Assembly: GCA_015075725.1 (NCBI GenBank)
Contig: JABTTV010000001.1
Coordinates: forward strand, 3,587,223 to 3,651,222
DNA: 64,000 nucleotides
Reading direction: 5' to 3'
Source of the DNA: Anaerolineales bacterium
GTDB taxonomy: Bacteria; Chloroflexota; Anaerolineae; Anaerolineales; Villigracilaceae
Position numbers and translations under genes: made by a program. Shown one piece after another: positions 17,375 to 26,919 of the stretch (within the stretch, counting starts at the first letter, position 1; each line of letters begins with the position of its first letter). The notes under the pieces are model-generated. The model was not told the DNA's origin. It made no database searches and saw only the letters and a program-made list of their open reading frames with translations.

Positions 17375-19535
17375 TATTTTCCCTCCAGTTTGAAAATTCC
17401 ATACGGCGTCGCAGCGTAGACATTGCCATCCTTATCCACCGCAATCGAATACACCACCGTCGCGCCGAGCAGCCCGTCGTTGATCTGGTCCCAACTTTTC
17501 CCGCTGTCAAAAGAGATAAATGCCCCGCCATCGGTGCCTGCATACACAAGGTTGGGATCGTTTGGGTCGACGGCAACAGTATTCACGAACAGGTTACCCA
17601 ATCCATTGTTGCTGGCCTGCCATGATGAGCAATTGTCTGTGCTGATGAACACACCCTGACCAGGTGTCGCCAAATAAAGGCGGGAATCCTGCGGGTCAAC
17701 TGCGAGGCGGGTGTCTGAGCGGGAAGCGGTTTTATCTTCGCCACAGCTCATCCACGTCCTGCCTCCGTCGATGGAGTAAATATGGTGATCCCTGCCAATG
17801 GCATATAAGGTCTGCCCTTGATCCTTGAAGAACAAGCGTGCATCCGATAAACCTTCACTGCCGTTGGCAGGCATCCAGAGTCTGCCGGCGTGTTCGGAAT
17901 AATAGATCTGATTTCCAACATCATAGACGAGCTCATCGATAAAGGGATTTGCGGATATGCTTTGAGTTGTACCCTGCAGGCTGTAAGGCGCCAAATACCC
18001 CGGTTCTTCGAACAACCAATGATCGCCACTGTCCCATGTCATTTGGAGGGCGTACCAATCCAATAAATAAAAATTACCAGTGGTATCGAAGGCTGGTCCG
18101 CACCAACCGATGGTGCTGTAAATCTCAAACCAATTTTTTCCAGCATCCCGGGAACGATACAACACACAACTGGCTTTCTCGTTTTTGGAAAAAAAGTATG
18201 TTGCCAAATACATTTTAGCGGCATCATGCGGGTCTATCTTGAGTTCGGCTTGTGCGGAGGCGAGCCCGTTGCTATGTCTTGCCCATGTCGCGCCATCATC
18301 CAACGAGACGAAAAGCCCTTCATCCTTGTCGTCCCCGCTCCGAACCCCGCCTGCGAGGATGCGCACCTTATCATTGATGCGATCAACATGGATTGTGGTA
18401 AGTTTCATGGTGTTCAATCCGCGCCTGTGTACTGCGCCTTCCATTGCTTGTATGACATACAAACCCGAACTCGCGCAATAGATTATCGATGGATTGTCTG
18501 GGTCAAAGAAAGATGGGTCACAACCCGTAGGATTTATCAAGTGCCAACTCTGCCCGCCGTCGTACGACACGGAAAGACCACGGTTTTCCGTAGGGGTGTT
18601 AATCGTTCCCGACCCAGCATAGATGGGGATGTTTTCCTGCGCATCGAGGCCAATTGCAAGCGAACCAATATCCGGCCTGCCCTTCATTTCGATAAGTGTC
18701 CATGTTAAACCTCCGTTGTCAGAGTAATAGAGGCCTGGCCCGCAATCACCCCAGCCGCCCACATAGAGAGCCATGCCATCAAGGGGATGAATGGCCCAGG
18801 CATAAATTGGGGTTGGGCACTCTTTGCCCGATGGGTGCGTAGTCGTCCAACTGCTCCCGCTATCCCTCGTTTCATAGATCCCATTTTCATTGCGGGCATA
18901 CAAATGAGAACTATCCTGTTGATCCATCAACAAATAGGTCCCTTCGCCGACCCTGCGCCAGTTCCCGCCGCCGTCTTCGGTCTTGTACACCCCGTCCATG
19001 GTGCCAGCATAGAGGATATTCGGGTTTAGGAAATCAATGACCAATGACATGACCTGTGTGTTCGATAGCCCCTGATGCGCGGGACGCCATGAAAGACCCC
19101 CGTCAATGGACTTGTACACCCCGGCGTTTTGCAGGCTGGCATAGATGATGTCCGGATCGTTCTTGTCTGTTGCGAATGCGGAAACCGTATCACGCGGGAA
19201 TTCCTGCCCGACTGCGATGCGCTTCCATACCAACGGGACGGCTGTGGGTGTGGGAAGCAGGCCTGGCGATTCGCTGACAGCAACCGGCGGTGATGTTTGC
19301 AAGAGTGCGGCGGTCGGCACGGATAAAGTTGGCGAAAAAGCCTGACTGGAATAAAGACTTTGAATTTTCGGAAAAAGCAAAACGCCCACGCCGATCATAA
19401 ACAGAACAGATAAAGTTCCCCATAAGGCGGGATAGTTGTACCAGCGCCGCCTCCGCAACTTGACCGTCTGTGCCAGCAGGCGCGAAGCATCCTTGTAATT
19501 CTCGTCAATGGCTAAGATCTGCTTGAGCAATTCCG

Positions 19536-20326
19536 GGGAGTGTCCAAAGGAATGGGCTAAAATAGAGACATGAGAAGATGCCCATACTGCCAAGAAACAA
19601 CCCGCCAAAACAAAGCAGGAAGAACAAACGCCGGGTCGCAAAGGTATCGCTGTATGCACTGCCACCGCAAATACACGCCGGAACCGAAAAAGCAGGGGTA
19701 TCCGGACAGTCTCCGCAAGCGAGCCATGGAAATGTACGTGGATGGAGGTAATCTGCGGCGGATAGCTCGTCATTTGAAAGTTGCGCCACAAACGGTGGCG
19801 TATTGGGTGACCGATGTAGCTGAGGCTTTACCGAACGCACCCGTGCCCGAAGAGGTCAAAGAAGCCGAAATGGATGAAATCTTCACCTTTATCGGCGATA
19901 AAAAAACAGAATCTACATTATCACTGTGGTAGATCGCAAGACTCGTTGCATTTTGGGCTGGGCGGTGGTCTGGATCCGCACTCAGGAAGCCATCCAGCAA
20001 GTCGTGGATCAAGCGCCGAAAGCCAAGTGGTACTACAGTGATGGGTTTGATGCTTGCAAATGGCTTTGGTATCATTTCGGCAGGTACGAAGTTTCGCAAG
20101 GCAAGACGGACACATATTCAGTGGAAGCTGACAATGCCGAGCTGCGTCACTATCTGGCTCGTCTGGCTCGCAAATCCCGTTGTTTCTCACGCTGTCCATA
20201 TGCGCTGGAGTGTGCTTTGCGCTTATTTGTCTATTGTTTCAACAGCAGGCAACTGCACAAGCAACGCTTTCCAAACTACGTCTCTCATGTGATGGACTTC
20301 GTTAGCCCACTGTTTTAGACACTCTC
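19536..20326 (+). mobile_element. IS1-family insertion sequence, 791 bp, with 8-bp target duplications
   Basis: Ends are imperfect inverted repeats: GGGAGTGTCC at the left and the reverse complement of GAGAGTGTCT at the right, both continuing to a shared AATGGGC/CAGTGGGC stretch. It is flanked by the identical octamer CAATTCCG (19528-19535 and 20327-20334). Size, inverted ends, two-frame transposase and 8-bp target duplication match the IS1 family. The perfect duplications imply a recent insertion. Confidence 0.9.
19570..20318 (+). CDS. IS1-family transposase (InsA-InsB fused by programmed -1 frameshift)
   Basis: Frame one (19570-19932) encodes a zinc-finger-like N-terminus CPYC...CMHC, a helix-turn-helix (NLRRIARHLKVAPQTVAYWV) and MDEIFTFIGDKK. 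At a run of seven A followed by C (19900-19907) a -1 slip joins NRIYIITVVDRKTRCILGW and continues to 20318, giving about 249 residues. The catalytic DDE residues are visible: D in EMDEIF, D in YYSDGFDA, E in VEADNAELRHYLARL. The A-rich slip site is the mechanism known for IS1. The transposase is transcribed opposite to the interrupted gene. It appears intact, so the element may be mobile. Confidence 0.88.
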
Positions 20327-20403
20327 CAATTCCGCGGCATGGTCGTAGTTTTTTACTTTGAGGGCAGATTTGACTTCCTGATAGAGCTGCTCCAGCCTTG
20401 CAT

Positions 20404-23400
20404 TCATTTCCCCTCCAGCTTGAATATGCCATAAGGCGTCGCGGCGTAGACGTTGCTTTCTTTATCAACAGCGATGGAATACACCACCGTCGCGCCGAGC
20501 AGTCCGTCGTTGACCTCGTTCCAGGTTTCACCGCCATTGAAAGAGACATACGCGCCGCTGTCGGTGCCTGTATAGAGTGTATCGGGTTTGTTGGGATCAA
20601 TGGCTACAGAATTTACATATAGACTTTTCAAGCCATCGTTAATGGCCCGCCAAGAGCGACACCCGTCTGTGCTGAAAAATACGCCTCTCTCTGTCGCTAC
20701 GATGAGCCGTTGCTTATCCATTGGATCAATGGATAAGTTTGATGAAGAGAACATAAAGGATGCGTCTATAGGCGCGCAAATATCCCATTTCCTGCCCCCG
20801 TCCTCGGAGTGCAAAAATTCTGTATTGCCATTTGTACCGATTACATAAAACTGCTGCCGCGTGCTGTCCGAATAGAGCTTTGGATTACTTGTACCATCGA
20901 ATGGTATTTGTTCCCATGCGTTTTCGAATGAAGCATCCCACGTTGCTCCGCCATCTGTAGATATATAATAACCATTTCTTCTAAGAGCAAGAACAGTCTC
21001 CGGTTGTTGAGATAAAGTTGCGATACCTGAAACAGTGTCCTTCGACGGTAAGGCCAGTTCCACCCATGTTTTTCCAGCATCTTTTGAGCGAAGGATACCG
21101 TTTCCTCCAAGCCGATAAATTGTATTTCCGTCACTTCCTAATGCCGTAAGCCATCCGCGATCGTCAACCAGATCCCAGGTCTGACCAAGGTCACTGGAAT
21201 GAAACACCCCTGCCTCTTCTTCGGCATACCAGTTTGAACTTTGCGCAAAATTAACGTGCAAGTTGAAATAGATGCCACCCATCCCGCTGTTTTGCTCTTT
21301 CCACTCCCTGCCGCCATCATCTGATATATACAGGCCGTTCCCCATCATTTCACCCACAAATATGGCGTTCGATGAAAATGCTATTGCGACAAGCCAGCCG
21401 TCCGTCTCAAGCGCGGATGACCATGTTTTTCCGCCATCCTCTGTAAGCATGAGTTGTCCATCGGCGCCGCAGAATAACTTTTCCGGATTGGTTGGATCAA
21501 TAGTTATGGCAAAGCATCGGTTGTTCAATATCAACGACCAGGTTTGTCCCCGATCTAGGGATTTGTAAAGGATAAAGGATTGTTCACTGATCCGTATTGA
21601 CCTGTAAATTATTTCGACCGGCTGGGTTTGAATGTTGAGAATTCTCAGTTGATCTATTCCTTCAAGATTTGCAGGGGTGAAATTCCAGGTCTGGCCGCCA
21701 TTCTCGGATATATAGACTCCCTGATTACACTCGTTGATTTCAAAATAGGATGTAAAAGTGAGGAATAGAGTGTCCGCATTTTCAGGAAGTAAATTCAGAT
21801 TGGCAAATGAACTCGGGCAGGTAGGCGTTTGTAATTTATCCCATGTCTCACCGCCATTCATTGTTTGGTATAAATAATTGGATTCACGATAAAAATCGCC
21901 GTCCACAAAATAGAGGTGTTCGTGATTTTGAGAATCCATGGTGAGATTACGGGAGCCTTCAATTGGATAGAGCAAATTCCAGTTGCGGCCGCCATCGATT
22001 GTCTTGTAGATTCCGTTTGCTGAGCTCACATAGAGAATGTTTGAATCTTGTGGATCGATCACCAACTTCGCAATGCTTGCCTGTTCCAGTCCTTTATGAG
22101 ACGGCTGCCACGATATGCCGCCATCGATTGATTTATAAATACCTGATGTTTCGGTACCAACATAGATAACGCCTGAGTCCGCGGGATCCACTACAATGGC
22201 TTTCACATTCATCCGCGGTAAAAACTGCCCCGAATTCAACCGCGTCCATTTCAGCGGTAGGGGAGTGGGGGAGGCAGTTGGAACCAATGTCACAGAAGGC
22301 GGGGATGCAGGCAATGGGTTTGCAATGGCAGGTTCTGATCCAATCGGGGATGCAGGCTGTGCCGTAAACAATGGCAACCCAAAACGGACCAGGAGCCACG
22401 CACCAATAAGTAAAGTTATGATCGCGACTCCGCCCAACGCCCACCGACTTTGCCACCATTTGCGTACCGTGCGGCGCAATTCGACAGACTCCGCCAATAG
22501 GCGGGTCGCCTCCTTGTAATCCGAATCTTCCATGACGATGTTCTTGAAAAGCGCGATCGCCTTATCGTAATCCTTCTTTGCGAATGCAGATTGCGCCTCC
22601 GCATACGACTTTGAAAGCCCACGGCTTTTTTCAACCGCCTCTCTTTCACTTCGCGCCAACAAGTCAGTTGGTTCCTGCACAAGGACAGCGTCCCACGCTG
22701 TTAGTGACTCGTCCCAGCGCTCAGAGCGGGCGAAACTTCGCGCTCTTTCGCGCAACTCACTCAGTTCGATCTCACGTATTTTGCCGCGCGCCTTCTCTAG
22801 CCTGCCCTGCACTTGCGGTTGATCTGCCTCAATGGACAGGTATTCCTGCAATGCCGCGGCAGCCGCCTCCCATTTACCAGCCTGTTCCGCATGCGACGCG
22901 CGAGCCAGACAGGACTCCAGCTTTGCGGCGCGTTGATTCTCTTTTGCGGTTGCGATCCTTTTCTTGAAGCGTTCATCCTCAGCCGAGAGTTGCAAACCCT
23001 CCTGTAATATACGGATGGCGGAATCCCAGTTCTTTGCGGTGAGTTCCTTTTCTGCCCGCGCCAACAATGTGGAAAGGACTTTTTCCCGCCGCTCTTTTTT
23101 CACTTCCTCAAAGCGAATTGACAACGCTTCGTCTTCCGGCGTGTATTTCAACGCCTCTGCAAACGCGGAGAAGGCTTCCTCGTCCTTACCGTCGGTCAAC
23201 GCTTTCTCGGCGCGCTGACGCGCGATATCCGCCATGCGTCCGCGTGCCTCGGTATGTTCGGCATTGATTGCCAGCACACGCTGATAGGAAAGCGCCGCAT
23301 CCCTTTCGCGCCCCCTGGTTAACGCCAGGTCGCCGAGCGCGAGATGAGCCTCGCAAAGCCCGGCACGAGCCGAGACGTCTTCATCGTCCAATGCCAGCGT

Positions 23401-24714
23401 CTTTTCGAATTCGACCACAGCCTTCCCGTACAGTTTTTGATCCATGTACGTCAATGCGATGTTGACCTGCGCCTGGATGTTGTCGTTCGCGATCTCGAGC
23501 GCCTGATGGAAACTTTCGATGGCTTTATCGAACAGGCTTGCATCCTTGAATTCGAGACCGATCTCAATATAGCGATTCGCGATCGGGTTGACTTCGGTCA
23601 ACTCTTCGCGCACTTGTTCGATGGGACGGTTCTTTTGCAGCCAGCGCCGCATTAGCTGGATGACAAAGCTATTATCAAACGTTAGGATGTCCTTCTCCCG
23701 CAGGTGAAGCAAACCAGATGTTAAGTCTGATTCGCTAAAGCGCACACGGTTCCTGCGGAGATAATCTGCTAGAGCGCGGGAGTCTGCTTGATCCAGATCT
23801 GCAAGCCCGGCTAAACTCCATTTTTCGATATCGGAAGCTTCATCCCAAACGAATTTCAGATTGACGGTCCCGCGTTCGATCACATCATCCAGGACGGCTT
23901 CCACATCCTCAACGGCAATGTGACGCTGCTTTGTGCGTTGACAGCGGGCGAAAAGTTCATGACAGGTGAGCTGTGTGAAATAGGGATGCCCGGAGGCGAG
24001 GCTGAAGATCCGCTCGACAGCTTTGTCGTCATATCTCAACAAGCCTTCGACCGGGCGGGTAATGAGGTGACGGGTCTGTTCCTCGTTCAGGAAGCTGATT
24101 TTTTTATACAGTGCGGACTTGAAAAATTCTGTATATGCCGCCTGCATGTTTTCCAATTTCCGCCCCGACGAGCCGATGGAGAAAATGAAGTTCAAGTTCG
24201 CATACCCCATCAGCCGGCGCAGATAATCCACCAACGGACGTGCCAACTCTTCCTTTACTTCGCTTTCCTCGAGGTTGTCGAATTCGTCAAAAGTGAGGAG
24301 AAGGGTCTTATCGGTCAGGACAGGCTTGAGGTCCGGCAGGAAGCGGTTTTCAAAGAACTCAACGTCGCGTGTGAAATCGTCCCTGTCCGGGATGGGCAGA
24401 TCGATATCATGATCCTGCTTGAGCACGCGGACGATCTCACGTGCGAGCCACCAAAGAAAGCGGTCGAGCGTGGTATGCGTGCGACCCTGCAAATCGAAGA
24501 AGACGGGGATGTAGCGTTGGGGCAACCGGTTGCCCAATTGTTTGAGAACGGAAGTTTTCCCCACCCGGCGCTGTCCGTGAATGACAAGTATATGGTCTGC
24601 GTACTGCCCGGTGATGCTGTTCTCGATCCATTGGAAAATATCCTCACGACCGAAGAACATGCGTTGCTCGGTGACAGGTGCCCCCGCAATGTAGGGATTT
24701 ACCAGATCGCCCAC
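20404..24714 (-). CDS. AAA/STAND ATPase-TPR-transmembrane protein with Asp-box propeller ectodomain
   Basis: About 1436 residues from GTG 24714 (VGDLVNPYIAGAPVTEQ). This start is chosen because GGGAGGGACG sits before it just as in the 15093 paralogue; an upstream ATG at 24783 is less likely. The ATPase has HGQRRVGKTSVLKQL, LLLTFDEFDNLEE and GSSGRKLENM. TPR-like helices (about 370-740) are followed by one membrane helix (about 755-780, GGVAIITLLIGAWLLVRFG), a Pro/Thr linker, and Asp-box units (SIDGGISW, TIDGGRNW, TEDGGKTW, SFNGGETW) to the C-terminus YAATPYGIFKLEGK. It therefore combines the cytoplasmic half of the 15093 gene with the propeller half of the neighbouring genes. First gene of the cluster; the next start overlaps its stop. 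It reads as a membrane-spanning regulatory ATPase. Confidence 0.75.
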   Translation of the reverse strand: MGDLVNPYIAGAPVTEQRMFFGREDIFQWIENSITGQYADHILVIHGQRRVGKTSVLKQLGNRLPQRYIPVFFDLQGRTHTTLDRFLWWLAREIVRVLKQDHDIDLPIPDRDDFTRDVEFFENRFLPDLKPVLTDKTLLLTFDEFDNLEESEVKEELARPLVDYLRRLMGYANLNFIFSIGSSGRKLENMQAAYTEFFKSALYKKISFLNEEQTRHLITRPVEGLLRYDDKAVERIFSLASGHPYFTQLTCHELFARCQRTKQRHIAVEDVEAVLDDVIERGTVNLKFVWDEASDIEKWSLAGLADLDQADSRALADYLRRNRVRFSESDLTSGLLHLREKDILTFDNSFVIQLMRRWLQKNRPIEQVREELTEVNPIANRYIEIGLEFKDASLFDKAIESFHQALEIANDNIQAQVNIALTYMDQKLYGKAVVEFEKTLALDDEDVSARAGLCEAHLALGDLALTRGRERDAALSYQRVLAINAEHTEARGRMADIARQRAEKALTDGKDEEAFSAFAEALKYTPEDEALSIRFEEVKKERREKVLSTLLARAEKELTAKNWDSAIRILQEGLQLSAEDERFKKRIATAKENQRAAKLESCLARASHAEQAGKWEAAAAALQEYLSIEADQPQVQGRLEKARGKIREIELSELRERARSFARSERWDESLTAWDAVLVQEPTDLLARSEREAVEKSRGLSKSYAEAQSAFAKKDYDKAIALFKNIVMEDSDYKEATRLLAESVELRRTVRKWWQSRWALGGVAIITLLIGAWLLVRFGLPLFTAQPASPIGSEPAIANPLPASPPSVTLVPTASPTPLPLKWTRLNSGQFLPRMNVKAIVVDPADSGVIYVGTETSGIYKSIDGGISWQPSHKGLEQASIAKLVIDPQDSNILYVSSANGIYKTIDGGRNWNLLYPIEGSRNLTMDSQNHEHLYFVDGDFYRESNYLYQTMNGGETWDKLQTPTCPSSFANLNLLPENADTLFLTFTSYFEINECNQGVYISENGGQTWNFTPANLEGIDQLRILNIQTQPVEIIYRSIRISEQSFILYKSLDRGQTWSLILNNRCFAITIDPTNPEKLFCGADGQLMLTEDGGKTWSSALETDGWLVAIAFSSNAIFVGEMMGNGLYISDDGGREWKEQNSGMGGIYFNLHVNFAQSSNWYAEEEAGVFHSSDLGQTWDLVDDRGWLTALGSDGNTIYRLGGNGILRSKDAGKTWVELALPSKDTVSGIATLSQQPETVLALRRNGYYISTDGGATWDASFENAWEQIPFDGTSNPKLYSDSTRQQFYVIGTNGNTEFLHSEDGGRKWDICAPIDASFMFSSSNLSIDPMDKQRLIVATERGVFFSTDGCRSWRAINDGLKSLYVNSVAIDPNKPDTLYTGTDSGAYVSFNGGETWNEVNDGLLGATVVYSIAVDKESNVYAATPYGIFKLEGK

Positions 24715-25027
24715 AGAAAACGTCCCTCCCGTGAGACGGTGTGTTGCCAAATCGATTGTCGCATAATCGGGACGGCGGTGCAAGTGAGTTTATACACATT
24801 TCAAAGTGGGGCAGGGGAGGGGAAGGGAGTGGGTCAGTGATCAGTTATCAGTGGAGTAGAGTTGCAGGCGGAAGCGGCTCATGTCCGTAATTTGAAGTGT
24901 GTCTGCATCAAAAGTATTGCGTGGTAATTGTCCGCGTGGGGGAGCGGGGGATTGCTTCCCTTCGACAGGCTCAGGTCGTAATGACATTTCCATCTTATGC
25001 TTTCGATAAGAATTATTATCGAAACCA

Positions 25028-25055
25028 TTGACAAAAGCAGGCAATTTCGTATAAT
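25028..25055 (+). promoter_or_regulatory. Strong promoter with leaderless start for the recombinase gene
   Basis: Consensus TTGACA (25028-25033), 16-bp spacer, perfect TATAAT (25050-25055), then six bases to ATG 25062. Transcription should start at or beside the ATG. Confidence 0.7.
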
Positions 25056-25061
25056 GAAGAC

Positions 25062-26099
25062 ATGCCAGATGCCCCAGTGAACCAAAATCCAATGATTTCC
25101 GAGGCGATTGCCCGTTATTTACGCATGGTCGAGCGCGCGCGCAGCAAGCCCACCATGCTTTCGTATAAGAACGCTTTGAATATTTTCAGCCAGATGCTGG
25201 ATGAAAAGAATTTCCCGCCAGCCGGCACCCCCATCGCCCTGTTGAGCGAAGATCATTTTGCGGACTTTGTGGATCACCTCAACGCATACGCGACCGCGAC
25301 CGAACATTTGTACCTGCAGGCTGTGAAAGGCTTTTACCTGTTCGTGGCTTCAGACAATTTAGCGGATGTAAACCTTCCGCGGCTCACCGTTCTGATGCAG
25401 CAACGCGCCAGACGCCCCGGAAAACGCCTGCCACAATTCCCCGCCAACGATATCGACACCCTGTTGGAAAAAGTGGAAGACGTCCACGCACTAATGGAAA
25501 ATGAAACCACAGAGGATTCCGAGCAAGCCAGCGTTAAACTACGCGCATACCGCGACAAGGCATTCTTAATCACTTTGGCAGATACCGGACTGCGCGTCCA
25601 TGAGGCTTGTAAACTCAGGCGCGGCGATATCGATTGGAACGAGAGCCGCACGATCATCATCGGCAAGGGAAACAAGCAAGCCGTCGTGCGTTTTGCCTCA
25701 CGTTCGATGCAAGCCATCAAGGATTATCTCGCCCAGCGAGCAGAACTGGATGGAAAATCCGGCAGGCAATTGAGTTCCCTGCCCCTCTTTGCGCGGCACG
25801 ACAAGGGTGCCGGGAAAAAGATCAAGCCGATCACAACCACGACCGGGCGAAACATCGTCAGGGAACGCGTCCGCCAGTTCCTGGGAAGCGAAATGACCGG
25901 AAAGATCACACCGCATTCCTTTCGCCATTATTTCGTCACGTCGGTGCTTCAAGGAACAGGAAACCTGGCATTGGCTCAGAAACTGGCGCGGCATGAGAAT
26001 ATTCAAGTCACCCAGCGATATACCCACCTATCAGACGAGGAATTGGATAAAGCATACTACGAGGTCTTTGAAAATCGGGCAAAACAGGGTAAAACCTGA
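25062..26099 (+). CDS. Tyrosine recombinase (XerC/XerD-like integrase family)
   Basis: 345 residues. The N-terminal SAM-like core-binding region (about 12-115) is followed by the catalytic domain: R in TGLRVHE (about 176), K in IGKGNKQ, HSFRH (about 284-288), H in ARHENIQ (about 309) and nucleophile Y in QRYTHL (about 318). All catalytic residues are present, so it should cut and rejoin DNA. Whether it is the housekeeping chromosome-dimer resolvase or an integrase is unclear; no attachment site or phage genes are visible nearby. The transcript is probably leaderless. The next gene begins 2 bp after its stop, so they form a pair. Confidence 0.82.
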   Translation: MPDAPVNQNPMISEAIARYLRMVERARSKPTMLSYKNALNIFSQMLDEKNFPPAGTPIALLSEDHFADFVDHLNAYATATEHLYLQAVKGFYLFVASDNLADVNLPRLTVLMQQRARRPGKRLPQFPANDIDTLLEKVEDVHALMENETTEDSEQASVKLRAYRDKAFLITLADTGLRVHEACKLRRGDIDWNESRTIIIGKGNKQAVVRFASRSMQAIKDYLAQRAELDGKSGRQLSSLPLFARHDKGAGKKIKPITTTTGRNIVRERVRQFLGSEMTGKITPHSFRHYFVTSVLQGTGNLALAQKLARHENIQVTQRYTHLSDEELDKAYYEVFENRAKQGKT

Positions 26100-26101
26100 A
26101 A

Positions 26102-26824
26102 ATGAAATCGAAAAGACTTCTTCCCGTTGTTTTCAGTTTGTTCCTTTTCCTGACCGGGATCGCGATCAGCCTTTCCCTCTCCGCTGTCATGCTGTGGGGC
26201 GAATTGGAAGCCCGCCTGATCAACCAGCAAATCGGCGATGAAAGCCTGGACCTTTCCTGCCCACTGGCGATCGCGCCGTGGGAAACCGCCTCCATACGAA
26301 CAACGATCACGAACACACTGACCGATCAGGCGACCAAGCCGGTTGTCAATGCCTTCATTGGGCAGGGAGAAAACGCCAGAGTGATCAGTGAAACGCTCGA
26401 GCTCGCCCCATTGGAGAGCCAGCCGCTCGAGTGGACGGTCAACGGCTCGGATATCGCCTTCGAGCGCGTGGTGCTGGTCAATATTTTTCAACGGCCGTAT
26501 CGCGAATTGCCTTCGCGCCAGGACGCATGCAGTATTTTGGTCATGAGCCTGTTCGAGTTGGATGGAAAAGGCTCTCTGTTTCTTTTAATTGCAATGAGCC
26601 TCGTGTTGATCCTGGGAGGCGCCGGCTGGCTGCTCCTCCTATTGCGGCCGCTTAATGAATTAACAAAAAACATCGTCCAACTCAACGGACTCTTCCTTGG
26701 GTTGGTGCTGCTTGGTTTGGTCACCTCCCTGACGCGGCTCTGGGGTCTGACGATCTTCCTGGATTGCGCCGCCCTGCTTGCGGTCACTGCGGGCAACGTG
26801 GAGATTTTCCTTCGGAGGCGATAA
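26102..26824 (+). CDS. Uncharacterised multi-pass membrane protein
   Basis: 240 residues. One N-terminal membrane helix (about 8-30), an outside soluble segment of about 120 residues with two Cys and a beta-rich look (ASIRTTITNTLTDQ), and about three C-terminal helices (LFLLIAMSLVLILGGAGWLLLLL, NGLFLGLVLLGLVTSL, LDCAALLAVTAG), ending in a basic tail RRR. It starts 2 bp after the recombinase stop and is likely cotranscribed. I do not recognise the family. No catalytic motif is visible, so no function is proposed. Confidence 0.6.
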   Translation: MKSKRLLPVVFSLFLFLTGIAISLSLSAVMLWGELEARLINQQIGDESLDLSCPLAIAPWETASIRTTITNTLTDQATKPVVNAFIGQGENARVISETLELAPLESQPLEWTVNGSDIAFERVVLVNIFQRPYRELPSRQDACSILVMSLFELDGKGSLFLLIAMSLVLILGGAGWLLLLLRPLNELTKNIVQLNGLFLGLVLLGLVTSLTRLWGLTIFLDCAALLAVTAGNVEIFLRRR

Positions 26825-26875
26825 CGAAAAACCGGTTGAATCGATCTCCTCCCCCACCCCACTGAACAAAATAAA

Positions 26876-26906
26876 AGAGACTGCCGCCTTTGAGGCGGCA
26901 GTCTCT
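26876..26906. terminator. Bidirectional terminator between convergent genes
   Basis: A 14-bp perfect stem, AGAGACTGCCGCCT / AGGCGGCAGTCTCT, with a TTG loop. On the minus strand it is followed by TTTTATTTT, so it best terminates the lipoprotein gene. It also sits after the plus-strand membrane protein. Confidence 0.8.
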
Positions 26907-26919
26907 TCATCCATCAAAT

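Larger units (their letters stand above)
17374..20407 (-). pseudogene. TPR-membrane anchor-Asp-box propeller protein, split by an IS1-family insertion
   Basis: Without the insertion this gene would run from ATG 20407 and encode 744 residues. The N-terminal piece (20327-20407) reads MNARLEQLYQEVKSALKVKN and on to HAAEL; the rest (17374-19535) continues LLKQILAIDENYKDASRLL, a membrane helix, and an Asp-box propeller (SIDGGLSW, SYDGGQSW, SFDSGKSW) ending YAATPYGIFKLEGK. Removing 791 bp of IS plus one 8-bp repeat restores the frame exactly. It is a close paralogue of the gene at 15215-17374. Its start overlaps the upstream ATPase stop by 4 bp (ATGA). The downstream piece may still be translated if an internal start is used; otherwise the protein is lost. 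Confidence 0.8.

Noticed and set aside
19926..20318. Second transposase frame as a separate gene
   Set aside because: It continues the catalytic domain of the first by a -1 slip at A7C; the fusion is the functional product.
24955..24985. CTTCGACAGGCTCAGG tract upstream of the recombinase as a regulatory site
   Set aside because: This looks like a generic interspersed sequence common in many genomes; no symmetrical partner was found here.
25062..26099. Tyrosine recombinase as evidence of an integrated phage or island
   Set aside because: No phage genes, tRNA or attachment repeats were found near it; a housekeeping role remains as likely.
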